From positions 250,501 to 314,500 of the forward strand of contig CP119309.1 in the NCBI GenBank assembly GCA_029203145.1: a stretch of DNA of 64,000 nt, written 5' to 3'. The translations under genes were made by a program, and so were the position numbers. Source of the stretch: Candidatus Brevundimonas phytovorans (GTDB lineage Bacteria > Pseudomonadota > Alphaproteobacteria > Caulobacterales > Caulobacteraceae). The notes beneath the pieces are model-generated. The model was given only the letters and a program-made list of their open reading frames with translations, did no database searches and had not been told where the DNA came from. Numbering within the stretch: position 1 is the stretch's first letter; every line of letters begins with the position of its first letter. Of the stretch, positions 52,095 to 62,334 are shown in pieces.

Positions 52095-53987
52095 TCAGGA
52101 CTTATGGAAGAAGGCGTGGATGCGCTCGGCCAGGGCCTGATTGACGCCGGGGACCTTGATCAGGTCGGCGACGGCGGCGCGCGACACGCCCTTGGCCGAA
52201 CCGAAGGCGTGCAGCAGGGCCTTCTTGCGTCCCGGCCCGACGCCCTCGATCTCATCCAGCGGGTTCTTCTTGATATCCATCGAGCGACGCTTGGCGTGGG
52301 CGCCGTTGGCGAAGCGGTGGGCCTCGTCGCGCAGGCGCTGGATGTAGTAGAGGGCCGGGCTCTTGAGCGGCAGCATGAAGGGCGGCTTGCCGGGCATGAA
52401 GAAATGCTCCTTGCCCGCGTCCCGGTCCGGTCCCTTGGCCACGCCGACGGCGGGGATGTCGTCCACGCCCAGGTCAGCCAGCACCGCCAGCACCTCGGCC
52501 AGTTGCCCGGCGCCGCCGTCGATCAGCAGCAGGTCGGGGCGCTCGACCGTCTCGCCGGCCTCCTCGTCCTTGACCATCTTGCCAAAGCGCCGCCGCATGA
52601 CCTCGCGCATCATGCCGTAGTCGTCGCCGGGGGTCAGATCTTCGCCCCGGATGTTGAACTTGCGGTACTGGTTCTTGCGGAAGCCCTCTGGCCCGGCGAC
52701 GATCATGCCGCCGACGGCGTTGGTGCCCTGAATGTGGGCGTTGTCATAGACCTCGATCCGCTCGGGTCGCGCGTCCAGACCGAAGGCCTCGCAGACCTCG
52801 TCCAGGATCTTCGACGTGGCCGAGTTCTCGGCCAGCTTGCGCCCCAGGGCCTCGCGGGCGTTGGTCAGGGCGTGATCGACCAGGCTGAGCTTGCCGCCGC
52901 GCAAGGGCCGGGCGATCTCGACCCTATGCTCGGCCTTCATCGAAAAGGCGGCCTCCAGCAACTCCAGCTCATGCGGACGCACGTTGGACAGGATCAGGCG
53001 CGGGATCGGCTTGTCCTCGTAGAACTGACCGAGGAAGGCGGCGAGGATTTCGGGATCGCTGTCCGTCTTGTCCACGCGCGGGAAATAGGCGCGACCGCCC
53101 CAGTTCTGGCCCGCGCGATAGAAGAAGACCTGGACGCAGGCCTGACCGCCCTCGGCGTGCAGGGCGAAGACGTCGGCCTCGGCCACACCGTCGGCGCTGA
53201 CGCTGTTCTGCATCGAGATGGCCGACAGGGCGCGGATGCGGTCGCGCACGCGGGCCGCGGTCTCGAAGTCCATCTCGTCGGAGGCGGCCTGCATCTCCTG
53301 CGACAGGCGGCCGATGACGGCGCGCGACTTGCCGCGCAGGAAGGCTTCCGCCTCCGTGACCAGCTCACCGTAGTCCTCCAGCGAGATCAGGCCGGTGCAG
53401 GGCGCCGAGCAGCGCTTGATCTGGTGCAGCATGCAGGGCCGCGTCCGCGTCTCGTAAACGCTGTCCGAGCAGGAGCGCAGCAGGAAGGCCTTCTGTAGGG
53501 TGTTCAGCGTATTATTGACCGCCCAGGTCGAGGCGAAGGGGCCGAAATAGTCGCCGGGAATGGTGTGGGCGCCGCGATGCTTCCTGACCTGGGGGGCGCG
53601 ATGGTCGCGGCGTATCATCAGCTCGGCGAAGGACTTGTCGTCGCGCAACAGGACATTGAAGCGCGGCTTCAGCTTCTTGATGAAGTTGGATTCGAGCAGC
53701 AGGGCCTCGGTCTCCGAGGCCGTGACCACCAGCTCCATCGACCGGGTCAGGGACACCATCAGGCCGATGCGCTGGGTATGGAAACGCCCCTGCGCATACT
53801 GGACGACGCGCTTCTTCAGCGACTTGGCCTTGCCGACATAGAGGCAGGTCCCGTCCTCGCCGTACATGCGATAGACGCCGGGCTTGTCGGGGGCGCGACG
53901 GGCTTCGTCGGCGATCAGCGCGGCGGCTTGCAGCGGCAGCGGGGCGTCGTCGGCGGCGTCCAGAATGTCGGTGGTCTCGTCGGTCAT
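52095..53987 (-). CDS. uvrC: Excinuclease ABC subunit C, UvrC
   Basis: UvrC makes the two incisions around DNA lesions marked by UvrA2B. The 630-aa protein has the GIY-YIG nuclease domain (GVYRMYGEDGTCLYVGKAKSL over two strands, about 37-58), a cysteine-rich segment (RPCMLHQIKRCSAPC), a UVR motif near 205-240, the RNase H-like 3'... 5'-incision domain (YDNAHIQGTNAVG), and helix-hairpin-helix motifs at the C-terminus (EGVGPGRKKALL and KVPGVNQALAERI). The ATG at 53987 is followed by a short acidic extension before the nuclease domain. Confidence 0.97.
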   Translation of the reverse strand: MTDETTDILDAADDAPLPLQAAALIADEARRAPDKPGVYRMYGEDGTCLYVGKAKSLKKRVVQYAQGRFHTQRIGLMVSLTRSMELVVTASETEALLLESNFIKKLKPRFNVLLRDDKSFAELMIRRDHRAPQVRKHRGAHTIPGDYFGPFASTWAVNNTLNTLQKAFLLRSCSDSVYETRTRPCMLHQIKRCSAPCTGLISLEDYGELVTEAEAFLRGKSRAVIGRLSQEMQAASDEMDFETAARVRDRIRALSAISMQNSVSADGVAEADVFALHAEGGQACVQVFFYRAGQNWGGRAYFPRVDKTDSDPEILAAFLGQFYEDKPIPRLILSNVRPHELELLEAAFSMKAEHRVEIARPLRGGKLSLVDHALTNAREALGRKLAENSATSKILDEVCEAFGLDARPERIEVYDNAHIQGTNAVGGMIVAGPEGFRKNQYRKFNIRGEDLTPGDDYGMMREVMRRRFGKMVKDEEAGETVERPDLLLIDGGAGQLAEVLAVLADLGVDDIPAVGVAKGPDRDAGKEHFFMPGKPPFMLPLKSPALYYIQRLRDEAHRFANGAHAKRRSMDIKKNPLDEIEGVGPGRKKALLHAFGSAKGVSRAAVADLIKVPGVNQALAERIHAFFHKS

Positions 53988-54003
53988 CGGGCGGGATATA
54001 GGG

Positions 54004-54450
54004 TCAGGAGCGGCGAACCAGAACCACGCCGCCGATCACCAGGGCGACGCCAGCGATGCGGCCCAGGCTCAGCGGCTGTCTGGCGACGCCCAGGGCGCCG
54101 AAATGGTCGAGGATCAGGCTGAGCGCCAGCTGCCCGGCGACCATCAGGGTGATGGTGGTGGCCACCCCCAGACGCGGCACGCCCCAGGCGGCGGAAATGA
54201 CAAAGGCGCAGCCGTAGAAGCCGCCCATCCACGCCCACCAGGGCAGAGCCTTCATCGCGCCGACGTCGGGGCGCGTCTGCATCGCCAGGGCCAGCAGGCC
54301 CAGGGCCACCGTGCCGACGGCGAAGGAGATGAAGGCGGCGTTCAGCGGCGAGCCGACCGCCGTGACCAGTCTGGCGTTGGTCGGACCCTGCAAGGCCGTG
54401 GCGGCGCCCGCCATCAGCAAGGTCAGAAAGACAAGAAGGGGAACCTGCAT
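54004..54450 (-). CDS. DMT-type small transporter, YdcZ/DUF606 family
   Basis: A 148-aa inner-membrane protein with five hydrophobic helices (half of an EamA-type unit). The N-terminal AGAATALQGPTNARL and the QLALSLILDHFG segment are typical of the YdcZ/DUF606 family. Substrate unknown. It starts 10 nt after the NUDIX gene and ends 17 nt before uvrC, so the three may be co-transcribed. Confidence 0.83.
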   Translation of the reverse strand: MQVPLLVFLTLLMAGAATALQGPTNARLVTAVGSPLNAAFISFAVGTVALGLLALAMQTRPDVGAMKALPWWAWMGGFYGCAFVISAAWGVPRLGVATTITLMVAGQLALSLILDHFGALGVARQPLSLGRIAGVALVIGGVVLVRRS

Positions 54451-54459
54451 GGGCCGTCT

Positions 54460-54933
54460 CTACCAGTTCGGATCGGCGGGCGCGCCGCCGAAGATCTCGG
54501 CCAGGCGGTCGCGGGTGGCGCGGGTCGTATCCTCGGGCAGGGCGTCGGGGGCGAACCAGCCGATCTCGGCGATCTCGCCATGGCTGGTGCGTTCGGTCAG
54601 GTCGAAGGCGTCGATGGCGAAGACCAGAACGTGATCCCCCGGAAAGAAACGCTCGTTGGAGTGGACCGAGATCAGGCGCGGCTCGGCCTTGGCGATTAGT
54701 CCCGCCTCTTCGCGCAGTTCCCGGACCACGGCGGCCTGGGTCGTCTCGCCCTTGTCCACCCCGCCGCCCGGCAGCCACCAGCCGTGCAGATAGGTGTGCT
54801 TGACCAGCAGCACCCGGCCCTCGCTGTCGACCGCCAGTCCGCGCACGCCCAGGGTCATGCCCCGCCGCATCCGCGAGACGGCGAAGAAGACAGGCCGGGT
54901 GAAGGGCTCGATTCGGGTGCGCCAGGTGGTCAT
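54460..54933 (-). CDS. NUDIX hydrolase
   Basis: A 157-aa nucleotide-diphosphate hydrolase. The NUDIX box is complete: GGGVDKGETTQAAVVRE with the LREEAGL end (about 56-78), preceded by HGWWLPGG. The substrate could be a nucleoside diphosphate derivative; it cannot be read from the box. The adjacent pterin cluster on the other strand makes a dihydroneopterin triphosphate-type substrate possible, but this is only a suggestion from position. Confidence 0.88.
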   Translation of the reverse strand: MTTWRTRIEPFTRPVFFAVSRMRRGMTLGVRGLAVDSEGRVLLVKHTYLHGWWLPGGGVDKGETTQAAVVRELREEAGLIAKAEPRLISVHSNERFFPGDHVLVFAIDAFDLTERTSHGEIAEIGWFAPDALPEDTTRATRDRLAEIFGGAPADPNW

Positions 54934-55014
54934 GCGGTCACGATAGGCTTTGGCGGGGCGGCTTGAACAGTCGCGCCTGTGCCTCTATGCGAAGCTTTGA
55001 ACAGGAGCCTTCCC

Positions 55015-55095
55015 ATGCTGGCCATCGCCATCATCTTCGCCTTCATCGCCGTCATCGCCGCCGTGAACTTCTTCGAGTTCGGCCGGGTTGACTGA
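55015..55095 (+). CDS. 26-aa single-helix membrane peptide upstream of a FolB-like gene
   Basis: ATG at 55015 with AGGAG (54993-55006 region, ACAGGAGCC) at normal spacing. The product is a hydrophobic helix (IAIIFAFIAVIAAV) ending in FFEFGRVD. Its stop codon lies 6 nt inside the next gene, which begins with TTG at 55088, so it may couple translation of that gene. No family recognised. Confidence 0.55.
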   Translation: MLAIAIIFAFIAVIAAVNFFEFGRVD

Positions 55096-55489
55096 ATCGG
55101 CCGCCGGCGCGGGCGGGTTCGACTGGCGTCACGCCGGGGACCATGTCCGCGTCCTGTTGTCGGATGTGGCGGTCGATGTGCGCATCGGCCTGCACCCGTG
55201 GGAGCGGCACCCCGAGCGCCCCACGCGGCTGATCGTCAATGTCGAGATGTTCGCGGCCTGGCCTTTGGCGCAGGGCGACTTCATCGATTACGACCGGGTG
55301 CGCGATCACATCAACGGCTGGCGTGGGCGTGAGCACGTCGAGTTGCTGGAAACCCTGGTCGAGGAGCTGATCGGCGTCTGTTTCGCCCTGCCGCCGGTCG
55401 AGGCCTGCCGGGTGCGGATCACCAAGCCGGACATCTTCCCCGAGGCCGCGGCGGCGGGCGTGGAAATCTTCCGCCGCAGGCCGGGCTGA
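55088..55489 (+). CDS. Dihydroneopterin aldolase-like protein, first of two
   Basis: A 133-aa member of the FolB/FolX/T-fold family. The residues that act in FolB are present: E39 in IGLHPWER, Y68 in IDYDRV and K113 in ITKPDIFP. FolB cleaves dihydroneopterin to hydroxymethyl-dihydropterin, while FolX epimerises dihydroneopterin triphosphate; which applies here cannot be decided by eye. It is the first gene of a four-gene pterin set and directly abuts the PTR1-like gene. Start at TTG 55088 is weakly supported. Confidence 0.82.
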   Translation: MTESAAGAGGFDWRHAGDHVRVLLSDVAVDVRIGLHPWERHPERPTRLIVNVEMFAAWPLAQGDFIDYDRVRDHINGWRGREHVELLETLVEELIGVCFALPPVEACRVRITKPDIFPEAAAAGVEIFRRRPG

Positions 55490-56269
55490 ATGGGCGAGCC
55501 CCTGAACAAGGTCGTGCTGATCACCGGGGCCGCGCGGCGCGTCGGCGCCGGGCTGGCGCGGTCGCTGGCCGAGGCGGGCTGGGACGTGGCCGTCCATCAT
55601 CGCGGCGGGGCGGACGAGGCCGCCGCCCTCGTGGCCGAACTCAGCGCCAAGGGCGTGCGGGCCGCGGCCTTTCAGGCCGACCTCAATCAGGCGAGCGAGC
55701 GCGACGGCCTGATCGACCGCGTGGTCGGCCAGTTCGGACGGATCGACGCTCTGGTGAACAACGCCTCCCTGTTCCGCTATGATACCCTGTCGACCCTGAC
55801 CGAGGCGTCGTGGGGCGAGCATCTGGCCTCGAACCTGACCGCGCCGGTCTTCCTGATCCGCGACTTCGCCCGCGCCATCGAGGCGGCGAACGGGCAGGGG
55901 GCGGTGGTCAATATTCTGGATCACAAGGTCGATAGTCCGAACCCGGACTTCTTCGCCTATACGGCGGGCAAGGTCGGTCTGGCGGGGCTGACGCGGACGC
56001 TCGCCATGGGGCTGGCGCCCCGCATCCGTCTTTGCGGCGTCTCGCCCGGCCTGATCCTGCGCAGCGGCGAGCAGACCGAGGCGGAGTATGAGGCGGCGTG
56101 GCGCGATACGCCGCTGGGGCGCGGCGCCTCGCTGGAGGATGTGGCCCGCACCGTGCGTTTCGTGCTCGAGACGCCCAGCCTGACGGGGCAGAACCTGACC
56201 ATCGACGGGGGCGAGAGCCTGATCGGTCGCGGGCGGGACGTGGCCTTTGACGGCATCCCGCTTCCCTGA
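55490..56269 (+). CDS. Pteridine reductase-like SDR (PTR1/FolM type)
   Basis: A 259-aa short-chain dehydrogenase with the TGAARRVG motif (12-19), the TGxxxRxG cofactor signature by which pteridine reductases differ from other SDRs. The catalytic residues are D144, Y157 and K161; Asp in place of the usual Ser, 13 residues before the Tyr, is the PTR1 arrangement. It would reduce a dihydropterin (or dihydrofolate) with NADPH. The ATG abuts the stop of the FolB-like gene without a gap. Its neighbours, two aldolase-like genes and a PTPS-like gene, support a reduced-pterin product. Confidence 0.85.
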   Translation: MGEPLNKVVLITGAARRVGAGLARSLAEAGWDVAVHHRGGADEAAALVAELSAKGVRAAAFQADLNQASERDGLIDRVVGQFGRIDALVNNASLFRYDTLSTLTEASWGEHLASNLTAPVFLIRDFARAIEAANGQGAVVNILDHKVDSPNPDFFAYTAGKVGLAGLTRTLAMGLAPRIRLCGVSPGLILRSGEQTEAEYEAAWRDTPLGRGASLEDVARTVRFVLETPSLTGQNLTIDGGESLIGRGRDVAFDGIPLP

Positions 56270-56363
56270 GACCGCCTTTACTTCGCCGCCGTCACGGTGT
56301 TGATGCGCGAACCCTTCGCGGCGGCTATATGAAGCGCTCGCGTTTTCGGAACCCTTGCCCCTG

Positions 56364-56900
56364 ATGCCTGCCGTCCAGTTCACCCGCCGCTTCTCGATGG
56401 CGCACCGGCTGATCGCCGATGCGGGGTCCAAGTGCGCCGTGCCGCACGGGCACAATGAGTTCGTCAAGGTGACGCTGGAGCCGACGGCCGAGATCGCCTT
56501 TGGCCAGTCGAACCACGCCGCCTCGTTTGAAAACCTGAAGCGGCGCTGGCACGGGTTTGTCGACCGCAGCCTGGACCATGCCTTCCAGCTGAACCGCGCC
56601 GACCCGCTGCTGGACTGGTTCCAGAGCCATGAGCCGCAGCGGCTGAACCAGGTCCTGACCATCGAGGGCGATCCCACGACCGAGGCCCTGGTCATCGCGC
56701 TCTGGCGAAAATTGGAAGCCATCCTCACGGCCGAGGGCCTGCCCTTCCGCCTGGCGGAACTGGCCATCGAGGAGACGCCGACCAATACCGTGCTGACGCG
56801 CGGCCTGACCGAGGCCGAGCGGGCCTGGAAGCTGGGCGACTGGTGCGACCGGGCCGATTTCAGCATCAATGACCTTCTGCCGCCGGAGACCTGGTCGTGA
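56364..56900 (+). CDS. 6-pyruvoyl-tetrahydropterin synthase/QueD family protein
   Basis: A 178-aa T-fold enzyme with zinc ligands H14 (SMAHRL), H28 and H30 (PHGHN), the catalytic Cys24 four residues before H28, D71-H72 (LDHAFQLN) and E137 (EETPT). PTPS converts dihydroneopterin triphosphate to pyruvoyl-tetrahydropterin, QueD makes the carboxy analogue for queuosine; queC and queE are not near. At 178 aa it is longer than the typical 120-140 aa, with a C-terminal extension (GLTEAERAWKLGDWCDRADF). The ATG at 56364 is preferred to a TTG at 56355. Confidence 0.82.
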   Translation: MPAVQFTRRFSMAHRLIADAGSKCAVPHGHNEFVKVTLEPTAEIAFGQSNHAASFENLKRRWHGFVDRSLDHAFQLNRADPLLDWFQSHEPQRLNQVLTIEGDPTTEALVIALWRKLEAILTAEGLPFRLAELAIEETPTNTVLTRGLTEAERAWKLGDWCDRADFSINDLLPPETWS

Positions 56901-57286
56901 GCGCCGTCGTCGCCCCCTTCACCGCGTCCGAGCCGCGCCGTCTGGGCCTGACCGTGCTGGTGCGCGGGCTGGAGGTTCAGGCCGCCATCGGGGTTCATGC
57001 CCATGAGCATGGTCGGCTGCAGCCCCTGGTCGTGGACGTCGAGCTGGACCTCGGCGCCGGGCCGATCAATCGTCTGTCCGATACCCTGGACTATGAGGGT
57101 GTGGCCCGGATCGCTCGCGAACTGGCGGGCGGCGAGCACGTGGCCCTGGTCGAGACCTTCGCCGAACGGGTGGCCCTGGCCTGTCTGGCGGATCATCGCG
57201 TTCTGGCGGTCAAGGTGCGGGTCGAGAAGCCCGGCGCCATTCCCGGCGCGGCGGCGGCGGGGTGCGAAGTCGCCTATTCGCGCTGA
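56897..57286 (+). CDS. Dihydroneopterin aldolase-like protein, second copy
   Basis: A 129-aa FolB-family protein with E37 (IGVHAHEHG), Y66 (LDYEGV) and K111 (VEKPGAIPGA). The KPGA motif is the canonical FolB form, so this copy is the better candidate for a true dihydroneopterin aldolase. Its GTG overlaps the PTPS-like stop (GTGA). With the copy at 55088 it brackets the reductase and PTPS-like genes. Confidence 0.84.
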   Translation: MSAVVAPFTASEPRRLGLTVLVRGLEVQAAIGVHAHEHGRLQPLVVDVELDLGAGPINRLSDTLDYEGVARIARELAGGEHVALVETFAERVALACLADHRVLAVKVRVEKPGAIPGAAAAGCEVAYSR

Positions 57287-57343
57287 GGCCGGTTGCGCGG
57301 CGCGTCGCCTCCCGCCATTGTCTCGCTTGAACAAGAGGTTCCG

Positions 57344-57724
57344 ATGGTCCAGTCCGGCGATTACAGCAGCAACAGCCCGGCCTCGTCCGACCAGGCCGGC
57401 GACCTGACCAGCCTCTATGTCGGCTATGCTCTGATCCTGTTCGCCGTGCCGACCTTTGGCGTGGCCGCGGCGATCGGCCTGTTGCGGATGTGGCGCAAGG
57501 CGCCGCCTGCGGATCCTCTGGCGCGGACCCATTTCATCTTCCAGCAGCGGACGTTGTTCGCCGCCGTGGCCTCCATCATCGGCGGGGTGGTGCTGATCCT
57601 GATCAACGTCGGGGTCTTCGTCCTGTTCGTCATGGCGGTGTGGACCATCGTGCGCGGCGCCCTGGGTCTGAAAGACCTGCTGCAAGGCCGCCCCATCCGC
57701 CATCCCCTTCGTCTGTTCTATTAG
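57344..57724 (+). CDS. DUF4870-like small membrane protein
   Basis: A 126-aa protein with two to three hydrophobic helices (about 25-47, 68-105) separated by a basic, proline-containing loop. The FIFQQRTLFAAV and LGLKDLLQGRPIRHP segments resemble the DUF4870 family, in which a helix pair is followed by a conserved basic end. Function unknown. The ATG at 57344 follows AAGAGG. It is 9 nt before a second protein of the same type. Confidence 0.65.
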   Translation: MVQSGDYSSNSPASSDQAGDLTSLYVGYALILFAVPTFGVAAAIGLLRMWRKAPPADPLARTHFIFQQRTLFAAVASIIGGVVLILINVGVFVLFVMAVWTIVRGALGLKDLLQGRPIRHPLRLFY

Positions 57725-57733
57725 AGGCCGGCC

Positions 57734-58108
57734 ATGACCGATCAGATTTCCCAGGCGCGCGGCAATGGTCGGGATGGGGCGGTCCTAGCCTGGATCCTCT
57801 ATATTCTGTCGATCCCCAGCGCCAACCTGCTGGTGCTGGCGGGGCTGGTGGTGGCCTATGCCTGCCGCGGTTCGGCGACGGGTCTGGCGGCCCAGCATAT
57901 CGAGGCCCAGATCAAGCTGTTCTGGTCGGTCTTCTGGATCACCGTGGTGCTGTGGGGGCTGATCGCGGTCAGCGCCGTGGCCTCGCTCTTCCTGATCGGC
58001 ATCCCCTTCCTGCTGCTGTTCGGACTTCTTTTGCTGCTGGTGTCGATCTGGTTCACGGTGAAAAGCGTTCTGGGTCTGCTGGCCCTGCTCAATGATCGGC
58101 CGGCCTGA
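57734..58108 (+). CDS. DUF4870-like small membrane protein, second
   Basis: A 124-aa protein with three hydrophobic segments (about 17-43, 62-85, 87-110). AWILYILSIPSANLLVLAGLVVAY and the QIKLFWSVFWITVV part are similar to the preceding protein's layout, and both end in a short basic or polar tail with L-x-x-D-R-P. It could be a paralogue that forms a hetero-oligomer with its neighbour. Function unknown. Confidence 0.7.
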   Translation: MTDQISQARGNGRDGAVLAWILYILSIPSANLLVLAGLVVAYACRGSATGLAAQHIEAQIKLFWSVFWITVVLWGLIAVSAVASLFLIGIPFLLLFGLLLLLVSIWFTVKSVLGLLALLNDRPA

Positions 58109-58122
58109 TTTCAGGAGCCGTC

Positions 58123-58413
58123 ATGACCGCCTTTCGCGACCAGCCCGCCGACCATCGCTTTCAGCAGGAGTTCGCTGACGCCGACGGGGTCGAGCATTCC
58201 GTCTGGGCCGAGTATGCGGTGCGCGGCCACGCCCGCGTCATCCTGCACGTCGAGGCCCATCCGGCCTTGCGCGGCACGGGGGCGGCGGGAAAGTTCATGC
58301 AGGCTCTGGCCGAGCATGCGCGGGCCGAGAAGCTGACTTTGGTCCCGCATTGCAGCTATGCGGTGGCGTGGCTCAAACGGCATCCCGAGTACGCAGACGT
58401 TCTCGGTTCCTAG
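58123..58413 (+). CDS. Minimal GNAT-fold acetyltransferase (COG2388/YidJ type)
   Basis: A 96-aa protein of the short GNAT family: HTEVHP-like strand seen as ILHVEAHPALRGTGAAGKFMQA (the acetyl-CoA loop R-G-T-G-x-A) and the ending VPHCSYAVAWLKRHPEY, which is the diagnostic CSYAxxWLxxHPEY. Substrate unknown. It follows the two small membrane protein genes closely and is probably co-transcribed. Confidence 0.87.
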   Translation: MTAFRDQPADHRFQQEFADADGVEHSVWAEYAVRGHARVILHVEAHPALRGTGAAGKFMQALAEHARAEKLTLVPHCSYAVAWLKRHPEYADVLGS

Positions 58414-58523
58414 TGGGCCGCGTCGTCGGCCCTTCGAGACTTCACGACCCGACGCGGGCATGATGTTGGGCCGCGGTCAAAAGACTCCGCCTTTTCGACC
58501 CGACGCGGCCTGGCGCTTCGCGC

Positions 58524-58620
58524 GCGCTCAAGCAGCGAGGCTCCGCGAGCCGAGCGATAGCGCCCTTGATCTGCGCTCAGGCAGCGAGCGACCGCGTCGC
58601 TCGCGTTAGCGCCCTTCAAG
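58524..58620. repeat. Tandem 49-bp units, each containing a GC-rich hairpin
   Basis: GCGCTCAAGCAGCGAG at 58524 recurs as GCGCTCAGGCAGCGAG at 58573; each is followed by a hairpin (GGCTC-CGC-GAGCC in unit 1, GCGAGCGAC-CGC-GTCGCTCGC in unit 2) and by TAGCGCCCTTGA or TTAGCGCCCTTCA. The hairpin arms differ between units but pairing is kept. They lie between two convergent genes, with unlike flanking sequence (58414-58523) that shows no gene. Confidence 0.6.
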
Positions 58621-58622
58621 CG

Positions 58623-58952
58623 TCATGGATGGCTCTTGGCGATGATGGCCTTCATGGTCTCGGCCTTGACCGGCAGGTCCTGAGCCAGGCGTTGAGCCAG
58701 TTCGCGGGCGCCGACGGGGTAGGCGTCGCCGCCCTCGGCGATTTCGCGGGCCATGTCGGCGGCCTTCAGCAGCACCGCTTCCAGCGCCTCGACCTGCTCG
58801 AGCGCCAGGGCGCGCGCCTCGGCTTGCAGGCGTTTGACACGCTCGGCGGTGGTCTCTGGCGCACGCATCAGGTCATAGACCTCGGCCTCGGGGGAGGAGA
58901 CAACCCTCAGGTTGGGACGGTCGTCGGATTCAGGACTGTTCGATTTCGACAT
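58623..58952 (-). CDS. Small coiled-coil-rich hypothetical protein
   Basis: A 109-aa acidic protein (start MSKSNSPESDD) with a long amphipathic helix (about 36-80, TTAERVKRLQAEARALALEQ and following) and no cysteine or obvious active site. It may be a coiled-coil or a helical adaptor. The ATG at 58952 has GTGCATC upstream and no strong ribosome site; the frame is open far upstream but reads as non-coding. Not recognised. Confidence 0.5.
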   Translation of the reverse strand: MSKSNSPESDDRPNLRVVSSPEAEVYDLMRAPETTAERVKRLQAEARALALEQVEALEAVLLKAADMAREIAEGGDAYPVGARELAQRLAQDLPVKAETMKAIIAKSHP

Positions 58953-59449
58953 GATGCACCCTTCGACACGACAATGCCGCAATTTCTGCGCCGTTCCCTG
59001 ACTCATCTGAGGGAGGCGCGGAGTTTTGCGCTTCTGTGGCGCCCAAGCCTCAGGCCCGGGCGGTCCAGGGCGGATCGTCCGGCGGCAGACGCGCGCCGCG
59101 CGCGAGCGCCTCATCGCGCTTGCGGGCGACTTGAGACCACGATTGAGGAGGCTCGCGTTCGCCTGCCGCCTTCGCACGTTCATATCCTGGGTCGCGCGCC
59201 GAAACCCGCCGCGACCTGTCCGCTGGGCTTCAGCGCCCTTGACCGGAGACCGCGACGGACGCCGCGCGGCCCGACAAGGACCCCGCTCCATCCGCTCCCG
59301 CCGCCCGCAAGGTCGCAGGCCTTACGAGCCCTCCATGCGACGGAACGAGCGCAGGGTGGCATGGGCGCTGGGTGGGGCGAGCTGAATGGGGATGGCGGAG
59401 GGGGAAGGGCGGGAAATTGCTGGGGTTGGGGCGGGGCGGTAGGCATGTC
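58953..59449. other. Gene-free stretch
   Basis: About 500 bp with no convincing gene on either strand. The open frames here are arginine- and proline-rich shadows without known motifs or good ribosome sites. It holds the likely promoter of the minus-strand gene at 58623 and a GC-rich tract at 59085-59110 (CGCGCGCCGCGCGCG). Confidence 0.5.
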
Positions 59450-59596
59450 TTTCCCTTCTCCCCTTGCGGGAGAAGGTGGCAGCCGAAGGCTGACGGATGA
59501 GGGGTCTCGCCGCGAGTGGATTTCGCGGCCTTCATCAAGCGTCGTGAAACCCCTCATCCGCCCCTTCGGGGCACCTTCTCCCGCAAGGGGAGAAGG
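59450..59596. repeat. Palindromic intergenic repeat, family B copy 2
   Basis: TTTCCCTTCTCCCCTTGCGG at 59451 and its complement ending GGGGAGAAGGA at 59597, with the inner GATGAGGGG / CCCCTCATCCG pair as in the copy at 2530-2686. It ends directly at the stop codon of the DUF559 gene. Confidence 0.85.
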
Positions 59597-59597
59597 A

Positions 59598-59948
59598 TCA
59601 GTCCTGCGTCAGCCTGGCGTTCGCCGCCGCGATGATGGCGGCCAGCACCTCATGGGGACGGTTCTCAATCTGCGGGTTGGGGAAGCGCAGGACGCGGAAG
59701 TCCTGCGCCCGCAAAAACTCGTCGCGGGCGGCGTCCTCCGCGCGGTCGTCGTGGTGGGGGCCGTCGGCCTCGACGATCAGGCGATGCCGCAGGCAGACGA
59801 AGTCGGCGACGTAGCGTCCGATCACGACTTGGCGTCGGAACTTCAGTCCCTCCAGCCGCCGGTCCCGCAGAATGGCCCACAACCGCCGCTCATAGAGGGC
59901 GGGCTCGCGGCGCATCGTCTTGGCGCGGGTGTGCAGCCAGTCGTCCAT
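59598..59948 (-). CDS. DUF559 domain protein, Vsr-like endonuclease fold
   Basis: A 116-aa protein with the DUF559 pattern: KTMRREPALYERRLWAILR, RLEGLKFRRQ, IGRYVADFVCLRHRLIVEADGPHH and FRVLRFPN. The restriction-endonuclease-like active site would be D49 (VADFV), E58 and D60 (VEADG). DUF559 proteins are related to the very-short-patch-repair nuclease but their role is not established; they are commonly found as single genes. This one is bracketed by family B palindromes on both sides. Confidence 0.87.
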   Translation of the reverse strand: MDDWLHTRAKTMRREPALYERRLWAILRDRRLEGLKFRRQVVIGRYVADFVCLRHRLIVEADGPHHDDRAEDAARDEFLRAQDFRVLRFPNPQIENRPHEVLAAIIAAANARLTQD

Positions 59949-59960
59949 GCGGCGACGCTA

Positions 59961-59986
59961 GCCCTTCTCCCGCAAGGAGAGAAGGA
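59961..59986. repeat. Short palindrome of the family B core
   Basis: CCCTTCTCCCGCAAGGAGAGAAGG between the DUF559 start and the uvrB stop. It is a single hairpin with one imperfect pair, of the same core sequence as the full elements at 2530 and 59450. Confidence 0.6.
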
Positions 59987-59991
59987 AGGAG

Positions 59992-62334
<2,343 letters not shown>

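Noticed and set aside
59026..59385. Possible gene in the 500-bp gap between 58953 and 59449
   Set aside because: Frames are arginine- and proline-rich, overlap each other on both strands and have no plausible start signals.
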